Made by a program: the position numbers and the translations under genes
Notes under the pieces: model-generated
Seen by the model: only the letters and a program-made list of their open reading frames with translations
Database searches by the model: none
Told to the model about the DNA's origin: nothing
From: Candidatus Gastranaerophilales bacterium
GTDB lineage: Bacteria > Cyanobacteriota > Vampirovibrionia > Gastranaerophilales > Gastranaerophilaceae
NCBI GenBank assembly: GCA_944325665.1
Contig: CALVAY010000007.1
Span: 1 to 64,000 of the forward strand
Direction of reading: 5' to 3'
Length of the DNA stretch: 64,000 bases
Part shown: positions 1 through 8,780 of the stretch, one piece after another
Numbering within the stretch: the first letter of the stretch is position 1
Layout: each line of letters starts with the position of its first letter

Positions 1-97
1 AATAGTTTGGCAAGTAACTGGCTCGAAGCCTAAACGAGCCTTGGCGAGGTTATGCAGCTTGTCTGCTTTTGGGTCGCTGGGGGATATAAAAATAGTT
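1..97 (-). repeat. Duplicated 3' flank of tRNA-Val
   Basis: Read on the minus strand this is the sequence downstream of tRNA-Val. Bases 1-30 are a degraded direct copy of 91-120, that is, of the tRNA 3' end with its outer flank: both begin AATAGTTTGG and continue with a recognisable ACTGG.CTCGAA block. Bases 71-80 (GGGTCGCTGG) are a perfect inverted copy of tRNA bases 118-127. Bases 54-66 hold GCAGCTTGTCTGC, whose reverse complement occurs at the end of the ppdK repeat array (34097-34109). The repeat may continue beyond the left edge of the window. Confidence 0.7.
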
Positions 98-170
98 TGG
101 GCAGTACTGGACTCGAACCAGCGACCCCCACAATGTCAATGTGATGCGCTACCACCTGCGCTAACCGCCC
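98..170 (-). tRNA. tRNA-Val (anticodon GAC)
   Basis: The reverse complement folds as a full cloverleaf. The 7-bp acceptor stem is GGGCGGT with ACTGCCC, the D-arm is GCGC-loop-GCGC, the anticodon stem is TCACA with TGTGG, the anticodon loop is TTGACAT (anticodon GAC) and the T-arm is GCTGG-TTCGAGT-CCAGT. The discriminator base is A and CCA is not encoded. The gene is 73 nt long. Both flanks carry pieces of the gene in direct and inverted orientation, which is unusual for a tRNA gene. Confidence 0.96.
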
Positions 171-394
171 AAACTATTTACAATATTCAATTTTCAGAGC
201 TCAGGTGGTATCGCATGCGCTATATTTTGAAGTCGCAAGCTAAACGCTTACTCCGTGCGCCAGACCGCCCAAACTATTTACAATATTCAATTTTCAGAGC
301 TCAGGTGGTATCGCATGCGCTATATTTTGAAGTCGCAAGCTAAACGCTTACTCCGTGCGCCAGACCGCCCAAACTATTTACAATATTCAATTTT
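165..394. repeat. 100-bp tandem repeat carrying the tRNA-Val 5' end
   Basis: A 100-bp unit starts at 165, 265 and 365; the third copy is cut short after about 30 bp. Each unit begins with CCGCCCAAACTATTTACA, which is the last bases of tRNA-Val (its 5' end) plus the adjoining flank. Inside the unit, AGGTGGTATCGCAT (203-216) is an inverted copy of the tRNA D-arm with one mismatch. It is followed by a segment containing TCGCAAGCTAAACGCTTACT that recurs with few changes beside tRNA-Ala at about 1182-1206. The two full copies look identical by eye, so the amplification is recent. With the short remainder up to 502 this fills the gap before the first protein gene. Confidence 0.9.
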
Positions 395-502
395 CAATAT
401 TTTATTATTTAACTACAAAAATCCGATAAACACAATCCATGCAAAAAATATTTTTTACAAGCTTTATACAAAAACAAGCATACTAAGGAAAGGTTAGATA
501 AA

Positions 503-874
503 ATGATTACAAACGTTCAAAATAACGTAAATTTTGGTTCTCTTAAAATTTCACCCGACAAAGTAACCAGAAGAGCAATATCAAATTACATTGATTGTCT
601 TGATACTGCAAGAATAATGCATGATTCATTTACTAAAATCGGTGAAAAAACAGGCGAAATACCGGTTTTAATTAAAGGCGACATAATTCCCGATAAGAAC
701 GATTTAACAGGCAAAAACTTCTCTATTGTGGTTAGTGCTCTAAGAGGCGATGAAGATAAACAATTGGGAAGAATTTTAATAGCAAAAAATAACATTGAAG
801 CTTCAAGATCAAGACTCTTGAAAAGATTTACACAAAGCGTCTTGGAGGCAGTTAAAAAAGGTTCAAGACAATAA
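503..874 (+). CDS. Conserved-looking small protein of unknown function
   Basis: A 123-residue soluble protein I do not recognise. The start has a Shine-Dalgarno (AAGGAAAGG) about 8 nt upstream of the ATG. The N-terminus (MITNVQNNVNFGSLKIS) is polar with an 'NVNFG' patch and then a mixed alpha/beta-looking body rich in Lys, Arg and Ile. It has no signal peptide, membrane segment or cysteine cluster; the only cysteine is in 'IDCLDTARIM'. It stands alone between the two tRNA loci. Codon use matches the neighbouring genes, so I believe it is real, but I infer no function. Confidence 0.75.
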   Translation: MITNVQNNVNFGSLKISPDKVTRRAISNYIDCLDTARIMHDSFTKIGEKTGEIPVLIKGDIIPDKNDLTGKNFSIVVSALRGDEDKQLGRILIAKNNIEASRSRLLKRFTQSVLEAVKKGSRQ

Positions 875-984
875 CTTTACATTTTGACAAAGGCTAAAAA
901 TTAGACTATTGTTGTTATATAAGGTGTTGAGTATTTAAATCGTACAGTGAAAAATTAATATACCCGAGATATTGGGCGTATATT

Positions 985-1019
985 TTGCGAACTTGTTTGC
1001 AAATGTGTGAATACACAAT
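985..1019 (-). repeat. Hairpin element downstream of tRNA-Ala
   Basis: On the minus strand this reads ATTGTGTATTCACACATTTG followed by CAAACAAGTTCGCAA. It aligns over its length to the spacer of the ppdK tail array (33830-33865), with about six differences and two single-base indels. The hairpin is GTGT-ATTC-ACAC here and GTGC-ATTC-GCAC there, so one base pair has changed on both sides. It lies in the sense direction downstream of tRNA-Ala. Right beside it, 1020-1032 is a perfect 13-nt inverted copy of the tRNA T-arm (1070-1082). The rest of 875-1058 shows nothing else clear. Confidence 0.7.
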
Positions 1020-1058
1020 CGGGTTCGACTCCGGTTGTTAATATGCAAACAAAAAATT

Positions 1059-1131
1059 TGGAGCGTACGGGAGTCGAACCCGTGACCTCAACACTGCCAG
1101 TGTTGCGCGCTACCAACTGCGCTAACGCCCC
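1059..1131 (-). tRNA. tRNA-Ala (anticodon GGC)
   Basis: The reverse complement is a complete 73-nt cloverleaf. The acceptor stem is GGGGCGT with ACGCTCC, which contains the G3-U70 wobble pair that is the alanine identity signal. The D-arm is GCGC-loop-GCGC, the anticodon stem is CAACA with TGTTG, the loop is CTGGCAG (anticodon GGC) and the T-arm is ACGGG-TTCGACT-CCCGT. The discriminator is A and there is no encoded CCA. As with tRNA-Val, inverted and direct fragments of the gene lie on both sides. Confidence 0.96.
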
Positions 1132-1239
1132 AAAACAATATCTAATTTTCAAAGAAGTTGGCAGCGCCCGCGCTATATTTTGAAATCGCAAGCTAAACGC
1201 TCACTCAGTGCGCTAACGCCCCAAAGCAATATCTCGTTT
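1121..1239. repeat. 91-bp duplication carrying the tRNA-Ala 5' end
   Basis: GCTAACGCCCCAAA.CAATATCT occurs at 1121 and again at 1212, a 91-bp spacing. The copied part is the 5' end of tRNA-Ala (minus strand) plus its outer flank. Between the copies, AGTTGGCAGCGCCCGCGC (1156-1173) is a slightly changed inverted copy of the D-arm. Next comes a TATATTTTGAAATCGCAAGC-type segment shared with the tRNA-Val repeat. The layout is the same as in the tRNA-Val array, but with one extra copy and more divergence. Confidence 0.85.
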
Positions 1240-1301
1240 TAAAAATACAAGCAAAACCAATCTACTAAAAAAACACGATAAAATCAAGATAAAGAGGAAA
1301 T

Positions 1302-3566
1302 ATGTCATTAGCCATCAGACCTGTAAATTTTAACTTTAGCATCCAAAAAACCACACCAAGTAAGCATTTTAACCCTATATATCAAAATAGGAGTGAAGTA
1401 TCATTTACATCAAACTATGAAACAAGCTCGCTTAAAGCTCAGGCTCTAAGCTCAGCAAGACATTCGCAAATCACAAGTGCAAAAACAAGACTTGGTGCAA
1501 ATTTAAACAAAGATACAGGTAACGTTGACTTTAAGCTTGCTTCCGACAACGCTCAAGCCGTTGTTTTGTGCATTTTTGATGAACCTTACGGCGAAGATGC
1601 CAAAGAAAATATTAAAATGAACAAAAAAGTCGGCACAAACATTTGGGAAGCCTCTATTCCTTATGACAAAAAAGAAGGCAAACCCGTTTACTACGGCTTT
1701 AGGGTGTTTGGTGCAAACTGGCAATACAGCGATGACTTTTTTGATGAAAACGGAGAAATAAAAAACCCTAAAAGCGGTTTTAAAAGCCTTGTAGGAGAAC
1801 ATGGCGAGCGTTTTAACCCAAACAAACTTGCCTTTGACCCCTACGCAAAGGAGTTAAGCCATCTACCTTCCGATAACCCGCAAGGCGAAGACGCTTTTAT
1901 AGTAAGTGAGGACAATTGCTTTGAAGATAACGCAAAAATCGCCCCCAAGGCTGTTTTTGCGCCAATTAAAGAAACCACTATACCAAAAGCAAAACCGCGC
2001 GCACTAAGCGAAGAGGTAATCGGTGAAGTTCACGTTAAAGATTTAAGTATAAACGAAGATGTGCAAGGTGCAGGCTGCTATTTGGGTGCGCAGAATTGTG
2101 CAAAAAAACTTAAAGATTTAGGTTTTACCATGGTTGAATTTCTTCCCGCGACAGAATTTGACCACAAGCAAGGCGGCGGAAATTACTGGGGTTATATGCC
2201 CTTAGGCTATTTTGCACCTGCAAAAAAATATTCTTACGATAAAAGCCCAATGGGTCCGATAAAAGAATTCAGGGAAATGATTAAAGCGTTTCATAGGGAA
2301 GATATGAAAGTTTGCATGGATATAGTCTTTAATCATACCGGAGAAGCTCAAAATACAGGTGAAAACAAAGAAAACGCAAGACAAACAAGCTTTTCTTTAA
2401 TAGACAACCAAATGTACTACAAGCAAAAAAACGGAATATACAACTCAAACTCAGGCTGCGGTAACGATTTAAACGTTGCACAAAAAGAGGTTATGGACTT
2501 TGTTGCAGACTCTGTTGCCTTTTGGGCAAAACAGGGAGTTGACGCATTTCGTTTTGACCTTGCAGCAGGACTAATGGACACGGATACGTCTGAAAAAACG
2601 TACTATGACGGCACAAGAAGCCTTGTAGGAAAATTGAGCGGGCTTTTAGCAGAAAGAGGCGTAAAAGTTTTAGACCCTAACCAAAAAGGCGACGGTATCT
2701 ATCTCATAGCTGAACCGTGGACTTGCGGGGGAGACAACTCTTACCAATTAGGCAGATTTCCAAAACAGTGGGCACAATGGAATGACATTGCAAGGGAAAC
2801 CATTAAAAGAGATTCAACTTTCCCCTTTACCGTTACTCCAAGGGCACTAAGAAATGTGCTTGAAGGCTCTTATGACGTCTTAGGCGACGGGGATCAGTCA
2901 ATAAATTATGCTTACTCTCATGACGGCTTTAATTTAAACGATTCCAATTCTTTCAAATCGCCGCCTGATTGCTGGCACTTTGCAACAGATTATAACGGTG
3001 ATGAAAAAAGGCAAGAAGGTGCTATGAAAAAGCAAATCGCACTTACTCTTCTTGCAAAAGGTACACCTATGCTTCAAGTAGGCGATGTTATAGCGCACTC
3101 AAAGGGCGGGGATGATAACAGTTACAACAAAGACGACGAAACAAATTACCTTGATTTTTCAATAACCGACACAAATTCAAGAAAAGCAAGAATTTCCGAC
3201 TTTACAAGAAAAATGATTGACTTTAGAAAAGAACATCCGGAAATTCGCTCAGGAATTTACAATAAAAATATTCAATACTTTAAGCCCGACGGCTCATACG
3301 CTCAAACTTGGGACAACAGCTATTGGGACAATGTAAACTCCAATATTATGTGCTTTAAAATTTCAAACGGAAACAACCTCTTTGTTTCAACCTCATCAGA
3401 TGAGCATTTCATCGATGTTAAACTGCCTGAAAATAAAGAAGGCAAAAAGTGGCACTTAATTTTAGACACTTCAAGAGATAATCCTTTTGTGGAAAATCAG
3501 GAAATAATCGAAGGGGGAAAATACACACAACATCCTCATTCATTAATTATTTTCAAAGAAAAATAA
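1302..3566 (+). CDS. Isoamylase/GlgX-type glycogen debranching enzyme (GH13)
   Basis: A 754-residue GH13 protein expected to hydrolyse alpha-1,6 branch points in glycogen-like glucan in the cytoplasm. Residues ~65-140 look like a CBM48 domain. The catalytic barrel carries the four GH13 regions: DIVFNHT (~340), GVDAFRFDL with nucleophile Asp419, IYLIAEPW with acid Glu471, and YSHDG with His540-Asp541. GNYWGYMPLGYFAP (~293-306) is typical of isoamylase-type enzymes. There is no signal peptide; the first ~60 residues are a polar extension not usual for GlgX. The SD AAAGAGGAAAT precedes the ATG. The stop codon abuts the stop of the next, convergent gene. The exact subfamily (GlgX, isoamylase or pullulanase) is not certain. 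Confidence 0.88.
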   Translation: MSLAIRPVNFNFSIQKTTPSKHFNPIYQNRSEVSFTSNYETSSLKAQALSSARHSQITSAKTRLGANLNKDTGNVDFKLASDNAQAVVLCIFDEPYGEDAKENIKMNKKVGTNIWEASIPYDKKEGKPVYYGFRVFGANWQYSDDFFDENGEIKNPKSGFKSLVGEHGERFNPNKLAFDPYAKELSHLPSDNPQGEDAFIVSEDNCFEDNAKIAPKAVFAPIKETTIPKAKPRALSEEVIGEVHVKDLSINEDVQGAGCYLGAQNCAKKLKDLGFTMVEFLPATEFDHKQGGGNYWGYMPLGYFAPAKKYSYDKSPMGPIKEFREMIKAFHREDMKVCMDIVFNHTGEAQNTGENKENARQTSFSLIDNQMYYKQKNGIYNSNSGCGNDLNVAQKEVMDFVADSVAFWAKQGVDAFRFDLAAGLMDTDTSEKTYYDGTRSLVGKLSGLLAERGVKVLDPNQKGDGIYLIAEPWTCGGDNSYQLGRFPKQWAQWNDIARETIKRDSTFPFTVTPRALRNVLEGSYDVLGDGDQSINYAYSHDGFNLNDSNSFKSPPDCWHFATDYNGDEKRQEGAMKKQIALTLLAKGTPMLQVGDVIAHSKGGDDNSYNKDDETNYLDFSITDTNSRKARISDFTRKMIDFRKEHPEIRSGIYNKNIQYFKPDGSYAQTWDNSYWDNVNSNIMCFKISNGNNLFVSTSSDEHFIDVKLPENKEGKKWHLILDTSRDNPFVENQEIIEGGKYTQHPHSLIIFKEK

Positions 3567-3878
3567 TTAATTTTTAGGCTTTGTTGAAATATTTTTTACT
3601 TTATGGACTAAAGCACCAATTAAAACGTTAATTGCGCCATAAACTAACATTGATGCACCAAGACCCATAAGGATTTTTGAACCTGATTTAACCAAAGCCT
3701 TGTTTCTGCCTATTTGTTTTAAATCTGTCAAATAATTATTTCGTATGTCTTTTGCCCTAAAAGCATCATTTAAAACACAAATGCCCGCACCGACAAGCGC
3801 GCCTGTTTGAAAGTTTTTCATTCTTCTTTGAGAGGAGTAACCCCTAGTATCATAAGAATTAATACTATTTGTTCTCAT
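3567..3878 (-). CDS. Small membrane protein, unknown
   Basis: A 103-residue basic protein with two likely hydrophobic segments: a weaker one in 'TGALVGAGICVLNDAF' (~26-41) and a clear one in 'ILMGLGASMLVYGAINVLIGALV' (~69-91). No family is recognised. It converges on the debranching enzyme gene with no base between the stops, so the two probably share a transcript end. The Shine-Dalgarno is weak (AGGTTAGG). It could be a minor inner-membrane protein. I am fairly sure it is coding because no alternative frame competes and it fills the gap exactly. Confidence 0.6.
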   Translation of the reverse strand: MRTNSINSYDTRGYSSQRRMKNFQTGALVGAGICVLNDAFRAKDIRNNYLTDLKQIGRNKALVKSGSKILMGLGASMLVYGAINVLIGALVHKVKNISTKPKN

Positions 3879-4028
3879 ATAACAACCTAACCTTTTGACT
3901 CTTTAGTTATAAAACACATAAAGAAAATTTTGTGCACTAGATTATATCACAAATGAAATTTTTTTTCAGTATTTTTATTGTAATTCTTTAAAAATTATGG
4001 CAATATTTTTTTATTCAAGGAGAATAAA

Positions 4029-5153
4029 ATGGAAAAAGAATTTTCAAATAAAATAAATGTTTTAAAAGCACTGGCGATTTTACTTGTAGTTTCAGGACAT
4101 TTAGAATTTTCACTTTTAGGGATGTTCACCCCGTATTCTTTTCAGTTGGCTTTATTTTTCTTTATTTCAGGGTACCTGTTTAAAGATAAATATCTAAACG
4201 AAGTTTCAACATTTATTCAAAGGCGGGTTAAAAGCCTTATTTTACCTTATTATTTGTATAATGCCTTTTATTTGGGTGTAACGGTTTTAATTGCGCACTT
4301 AACGGGCAAATTCTGGGGTCAGCCGATAAGCTTAAAGAATTTCTTTATAACCCCTTTTCTAAACGGGCATCAGTTTGACCTTTCTTGTCCCCTTTGGTTT
4401 GTAACTCAACTTTTTATGAGTATGATTGCGTTTTTATTTTTATTCAGAGTGCTAAAAAAAGCCTCATCCAATAAATTTGTACACCTTGTTTTCTTTGCAA
4501 TATTAGGCTTTGGAGCAATTCCTTTATCTAAAATGTTTGAACCGATTTCTATAAATCTTGGCAATTTTGAAACCTTAACAACCATTGAACCTATATCGCT
4601 AATAATAGTAAGAACGATGTTTTCAGTGTTTTTTGTATATTTGGGTTATTACTACAAAAACTACATTGAAGACAAAGTGGATATTTTTACCCTTAAGTGG
4701 GCAGGGGCTGTAATCTCCCTTCAAGCGATTTTGTGGCTGTTTAACAGGGACTACGACCCGACTCATGGCATAGGGCTAAGCTATGTAATTGTTTGGGCAA
4801 GATTTGACCAGCAAATCATTGTTCCGATATTCACCGCTCTTAGCGGCATTTGGGCATCACTTTTTGTTTTAAAATTAGTTTACCCCTACGTTAAAGATTC
4901 AAAATTTATCAAATACATGGGCGAAACAACTTACCACATTATGGCAAACCACTTGCTTGTAATGTTTTTAATCACGCTTGTATTTTTCAAAATTTATAAC
5001 ATACCGATTGAAGAGAGGGCGCAGCACAATATTTACTGGATTTATAATCCCGTGCAAACAACTTATTTGTACTTTGTCCTTACAATGATAATTTCAACCT
5101 ATACGGGCGTTTTTCTTCAACGTTTAAAGAAAAAGTTTTTCCCAAACATATAA
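4029..5153 (+). CDS. Acyltransferase 3 family membrane protein
   Basis: A 374-residue polytopic protein with about ten membrane segments. The start MEKEFSNKINVLKALAILLV followed by 'VSGHLEF' matches the Acyl_transf_3 (PF01757) N-terminus, where the His in the first helix is the proposed catalytic residue. 'ALFFFISGYLFKDKY...RRVKSLILPYYLYN' is the family's second block. Such proteins O-acylate surface sugars (LPS, capsule, peptidoglycan or antibiotics) at the inner membrane. The acceptor cannot be told from the sequence. The SD is AAGGAGAATAAA. It stands alone, convergent with the GH13 gene that follows, 4 bp away. Confidence 0.85.
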   Translation: MEKEFSNKINVLKALAILLVVSGHLEFSLLGMFTPYSFQLALFFFISGYLFKDKYLNEVSTFIQRRVKSLILPYYLYNAFYLGVTVLIAHLTGKFWGQPISLKNFFITPFLNGHQFDLSCPLWFVTQLFMSMIAFLFLFRVLKKASSNKFVHLVFFAILGFGAIPLSKMFEPISINLGNFETLTTIEPISLIIVRTMFSVFFVYLGYYYKNYIEDKVDIFTLKWAGAVISLQAILWLFNRDYDPTHGIGLSYVIVWARFDQQIIVPIFTALSGIWASLFVLKLVYPYVKDSKFIKYMGETTYHIMANHLLVMFLITLVFFKIYNIPIEERAQHNIYWIYNPVQTTYLYFVLTMIISTYTGVFLQRLKKKFFPNI

Positions 5154-5157
5154 GAAA

Positions 5158-7266
5158 TTATAATTTTAACCAAAGTGAGTCATAGGGTTTAAGTCTGACA
5201 ACAATTTGTTTGTTTTCAGCTTTTGCCCTAATCATTTTATCGCTTAAAAGGTCTTTGAAATAAACATCTTTTGACTTCTTACCGAAATTATCGTTTATGA
5301 AATTAACCGTAGCTCTTACTCTTGAGTTTGAAAGGTTGTTTATCACAACAATACGTTCGCCTTCAAATTCTCTAACGTATGCAAAAACCTCAGGGGACTG
5401 CGTTTTAAGCTCTACAAAAGTACCGTGAGATAAAACAGGCGTTTGTTTTCTTACTTTAATTAACCTTTTTACTTTTGCATACACGCGATGATTAAAGCTT
5501 GAAGATTCTTTTATTGCGTTAAAGAATACGCTTTTTTTAATAGGGCCTCTGTTAATATCTCGAGAATCAAAGTAGCTCAACATTTTAGCTTGATTAGGCC
5601 GACTTTTTTGTTTTGCTTCACGTGCTTTTGCAATTTTTTTAGCGTTTGCAAAATTATTTTGAACACCGATTTCATCACCGTAGTAAATAATCGGAACGCC
5701 GGGGAGCGACAACATTATTGAAAAAGCCATTGCGATTCTGTCGGGGTCATTATCCAAAAAGTTTGCCAAACGACCCGAAACACCCCAGCCTTTTCTAAAG
5801 GTTGCACCTTTTGGCATAAGCGAATCATAGAGCAATTCTCTTGTTTGAGCGTTTACCATCTCAAGAGTAAGCTCGTCATGTACTCTTAAAAACATTGCCC
5901 AAGCAGCGCTTTCGGGGATTTTCGGAGTTTGCTTGTATGCTTCCCAAAAATATTTATTATCTTGAGCAACTAAAGACGCCCATATTGCAGGCATGTATGG
6001 GAAATGGTAACAAATCTGAACTTCATCCGTTCTTTGAATTTCCTTTTTTTCACCCAATATAACGTGCTCAACCTTTTTATCCGTGCCAAAATAAGGCAAA
6101 ATTTTCTTGGGCTGCTGACAAGCCTCTGCCTGTATTATTGAACGAGGTGCGGTTGTTTGCAAAAACGCACTTAAAAGCTGAATGATTTCATGTGTCTTTG
6201 GCAGATTTTCCGCCGTTGTTCCTTCTTCTTTTGTGTAGTAAGGAATAGCGTCAAGTCTAAAAATATCTACCCCAAGATTTGCCCAAAAGGCAACTGTTTC
6301 AAGCACATAATATAAAACTTTCGGGTTTTCCCAGTTTATGTCAAGCTGGAAAGGATAAAAAGTGTGATACAGGTAATAATCCTTACCTTTAATGTTCACT
6401 TTTCTCCAGTGATTATCCGAAACTTCGGGGAAAATTAATCTTCTTTTTGTAATTGTCCCGTCTTTTTCCTTGTATTCGGTAACATAGCCCAATTTTTCAT
6501 CTTTATATGTCTTATACTCAGGCATATCTTCTCTTACGATGAAATAATGCAATTTATCCAAATCGCCCGATTGTGCTTGTTTAAACCACTCATGCTCATC
6601 TGAAAAATGGTTCAGGATTAAATCTGCTTTAATTTTAAATCCCTTTGCCCTTGCAGCTTGTGCAAACTCTTTAAACTCGGGCATTCCACCCAAGTCCTTC
6701 CTCACGTTTTTAGGATTTTTAACGTCAAACCCCGAATCATTCATCGGAGAGTCGGCAAAAGGCATAATATAAATTGTAGTTACACCCAAGTCTTTTAGAT
6801 AATCAAGCATTGGGATTAAATCTTTAAAAGTGTTAGGCTTATTATCTTCCCCTACTCCAAATTGATCAGGGTAAAACATATAAATAACTTCGTCTTTATA
6901 CCAATCAGAAGGACGGGCTAAGTCCTCTTTTAAAAGTTCGATACTTCTTTTATCTTTTGATTTTTTGATAATTTCATAAACTTCGCCATAAATCATATCA
7001 ACTCTGTCTTTGCCATAGATGTGGGCTATCGAGTTTTTCATCGTAGCTTCCAATTTCTTGGGCACAAGTACATCTTGGTTGATATTCTTTTTGACAATAG
7101 TATCACTTAATTTTACCGTCTTATTTGAAGGTGCAATGCTCTTTGTTATTTGTGCAGCACTTGGCTTTACGCCCTCTTTTAAAACTTTTGCACTTTGTGT
7201 GGCACAAAAAGCGGGAGAAAACACAAAAGCATTGAGTAATAACAGAGAAATTATTTTTTTATACAT
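5158..7266 (-). CDS. Exported GH13 protein resembling trehalose synthase
   Basis: A ~702-residue alpha-amylase-family protein. I place the start at the ATG at 7266 because it gives a compact signal peptide (MYKKIISLLLLNAFVFSPAFC-A); a GTG at 7281 would add five residues. After a ~115-residue linker-like region, the barrel has DLILNH (~215), VDIFRLDAI (nucleophile Asp ~339), IIQAEAC (Glu ~382) and FLRVHDELTLEM (His-Asp ~463). The last motif and 'YYGDEIG' are characteristic of TreS (maltose alpha-glucosyltransferase, GH13_16). TreS is normally cytoplasmic, so a signal peptide is odd. The protein may be a periplasmic amylase-like enzyme rather than a true TreS. Confidence 0.82.
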   Translation of the reverse strand: MYKKIISLLLLNAFVFSPAFCATQSAKVLKEGVKPSAAQITKSIAPSNKTVKLSDTIVKKNINQDVLVPKKLEATMKNSIAHIYGKDRVDMIYGEVYEIIKKSKDKRSIELLKEDLARPSDWYKDEVIYMFYPDQFGVGEDNKPNTFKDLIPMLDYLKDLGVTTIYIMPFADSPMNDSGFDVKNPKNVRKDLGGMPEFKEFAQAARAKGFKIKADLILNHFSDEHEWFKQAQSGDLDKLHYFIVREDMPEYKTYKDEKLGYVTEYKEKDGTITKRRLIFPEVSDNHWRKVNIKGKDYYLYHTFYPFQLDINWENPKVLYYVLETVAFWANLGVDIFRLDAIPYYTKEEGTTAENLPKTHEIIQLLSAFLQTTAPRSIIQAEACQQPKKILPYFGTDKKVEHVILGEKKEIQRTDEVQICYHFPYMPAIWASLVAQDNKYFWEAYKQTPKIPESAAWAMFLRVHDELTLEMVNAQTRELLYDSLMPKGATFRKGWGVSGRLANFLDNDPDRIAMAFSIMLSLPGVPIIYYGDEIGVQNNFANAKKIAKAREAKQKSRPNQAKMLSYFDSRDINRGPIKKSVFFNAIKESSSFNHRVYAKVKRLIKVRKQTPVLSHGTFVELKTQSPEVFAYVREFEGERIVVINNLSNSRVRATVNFINDNFGKKSKDVYFKDLLSDKMIRAKAENKQIVVRLKPYDSLWLKL

Positions 7267-7352
7267 ATAAAAGTCTTTCACATTTTAAACAACTTTATTA
7301 TCAAATTGACAAGTTTATAAGTCAATACAGAAAAAGTTAATTGTTACATACT

Positions 7353-7379
7353 AAAAAACCCCTTAAAATAAGGGGTTTT
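7353..7379 (-). terminator. Intrinsic terminator after ahcY
   Basis: A perfect 11-bp stem (AAAACCCCTTA with TAAGGGGTTTT) and a 3-nt loop, followed on the minus strand by a run of T. It lies 8 bp past the ahcY stop. Confidence 0.9.
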
Positions 7380-7386
7380 AAGCTTT

Positions 7387-8661
<1,275 letters not shown>

Positions 8662-8780
8662 TCATCCTCATGTTGTAATTAATAAAAATGTTATCATAAA
8701 AAAAATGTTTGTGATAAGATAGGAAGTAGAAATTTACAAAGCTATTAAAAACACGTGTAGTCAATATAGGAGAAAAATCT

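Noticed and set aside
165-394. CRISPR array
   Set aside because: The units are 100 bp, identical throughout with no unique spacers, and contain tRNA sequence. The ppdK array likewise has constant spacers.
41-497. Two overlapping plus-strand frames (41-343 and 255-497)
   Set aside because: They read through the tRNA-Val antisense strand and the 100-bp repeat, so the peptide simply repeats itself. There is no SD and no protein-like composition.
955-1191. Minus-strand frame containing 'GALAQLVARNTGSVEVTGS'
   Set aside because: This is the familiar false protein obtained by translating a tRNA gene; it covers tRNA-Ala.
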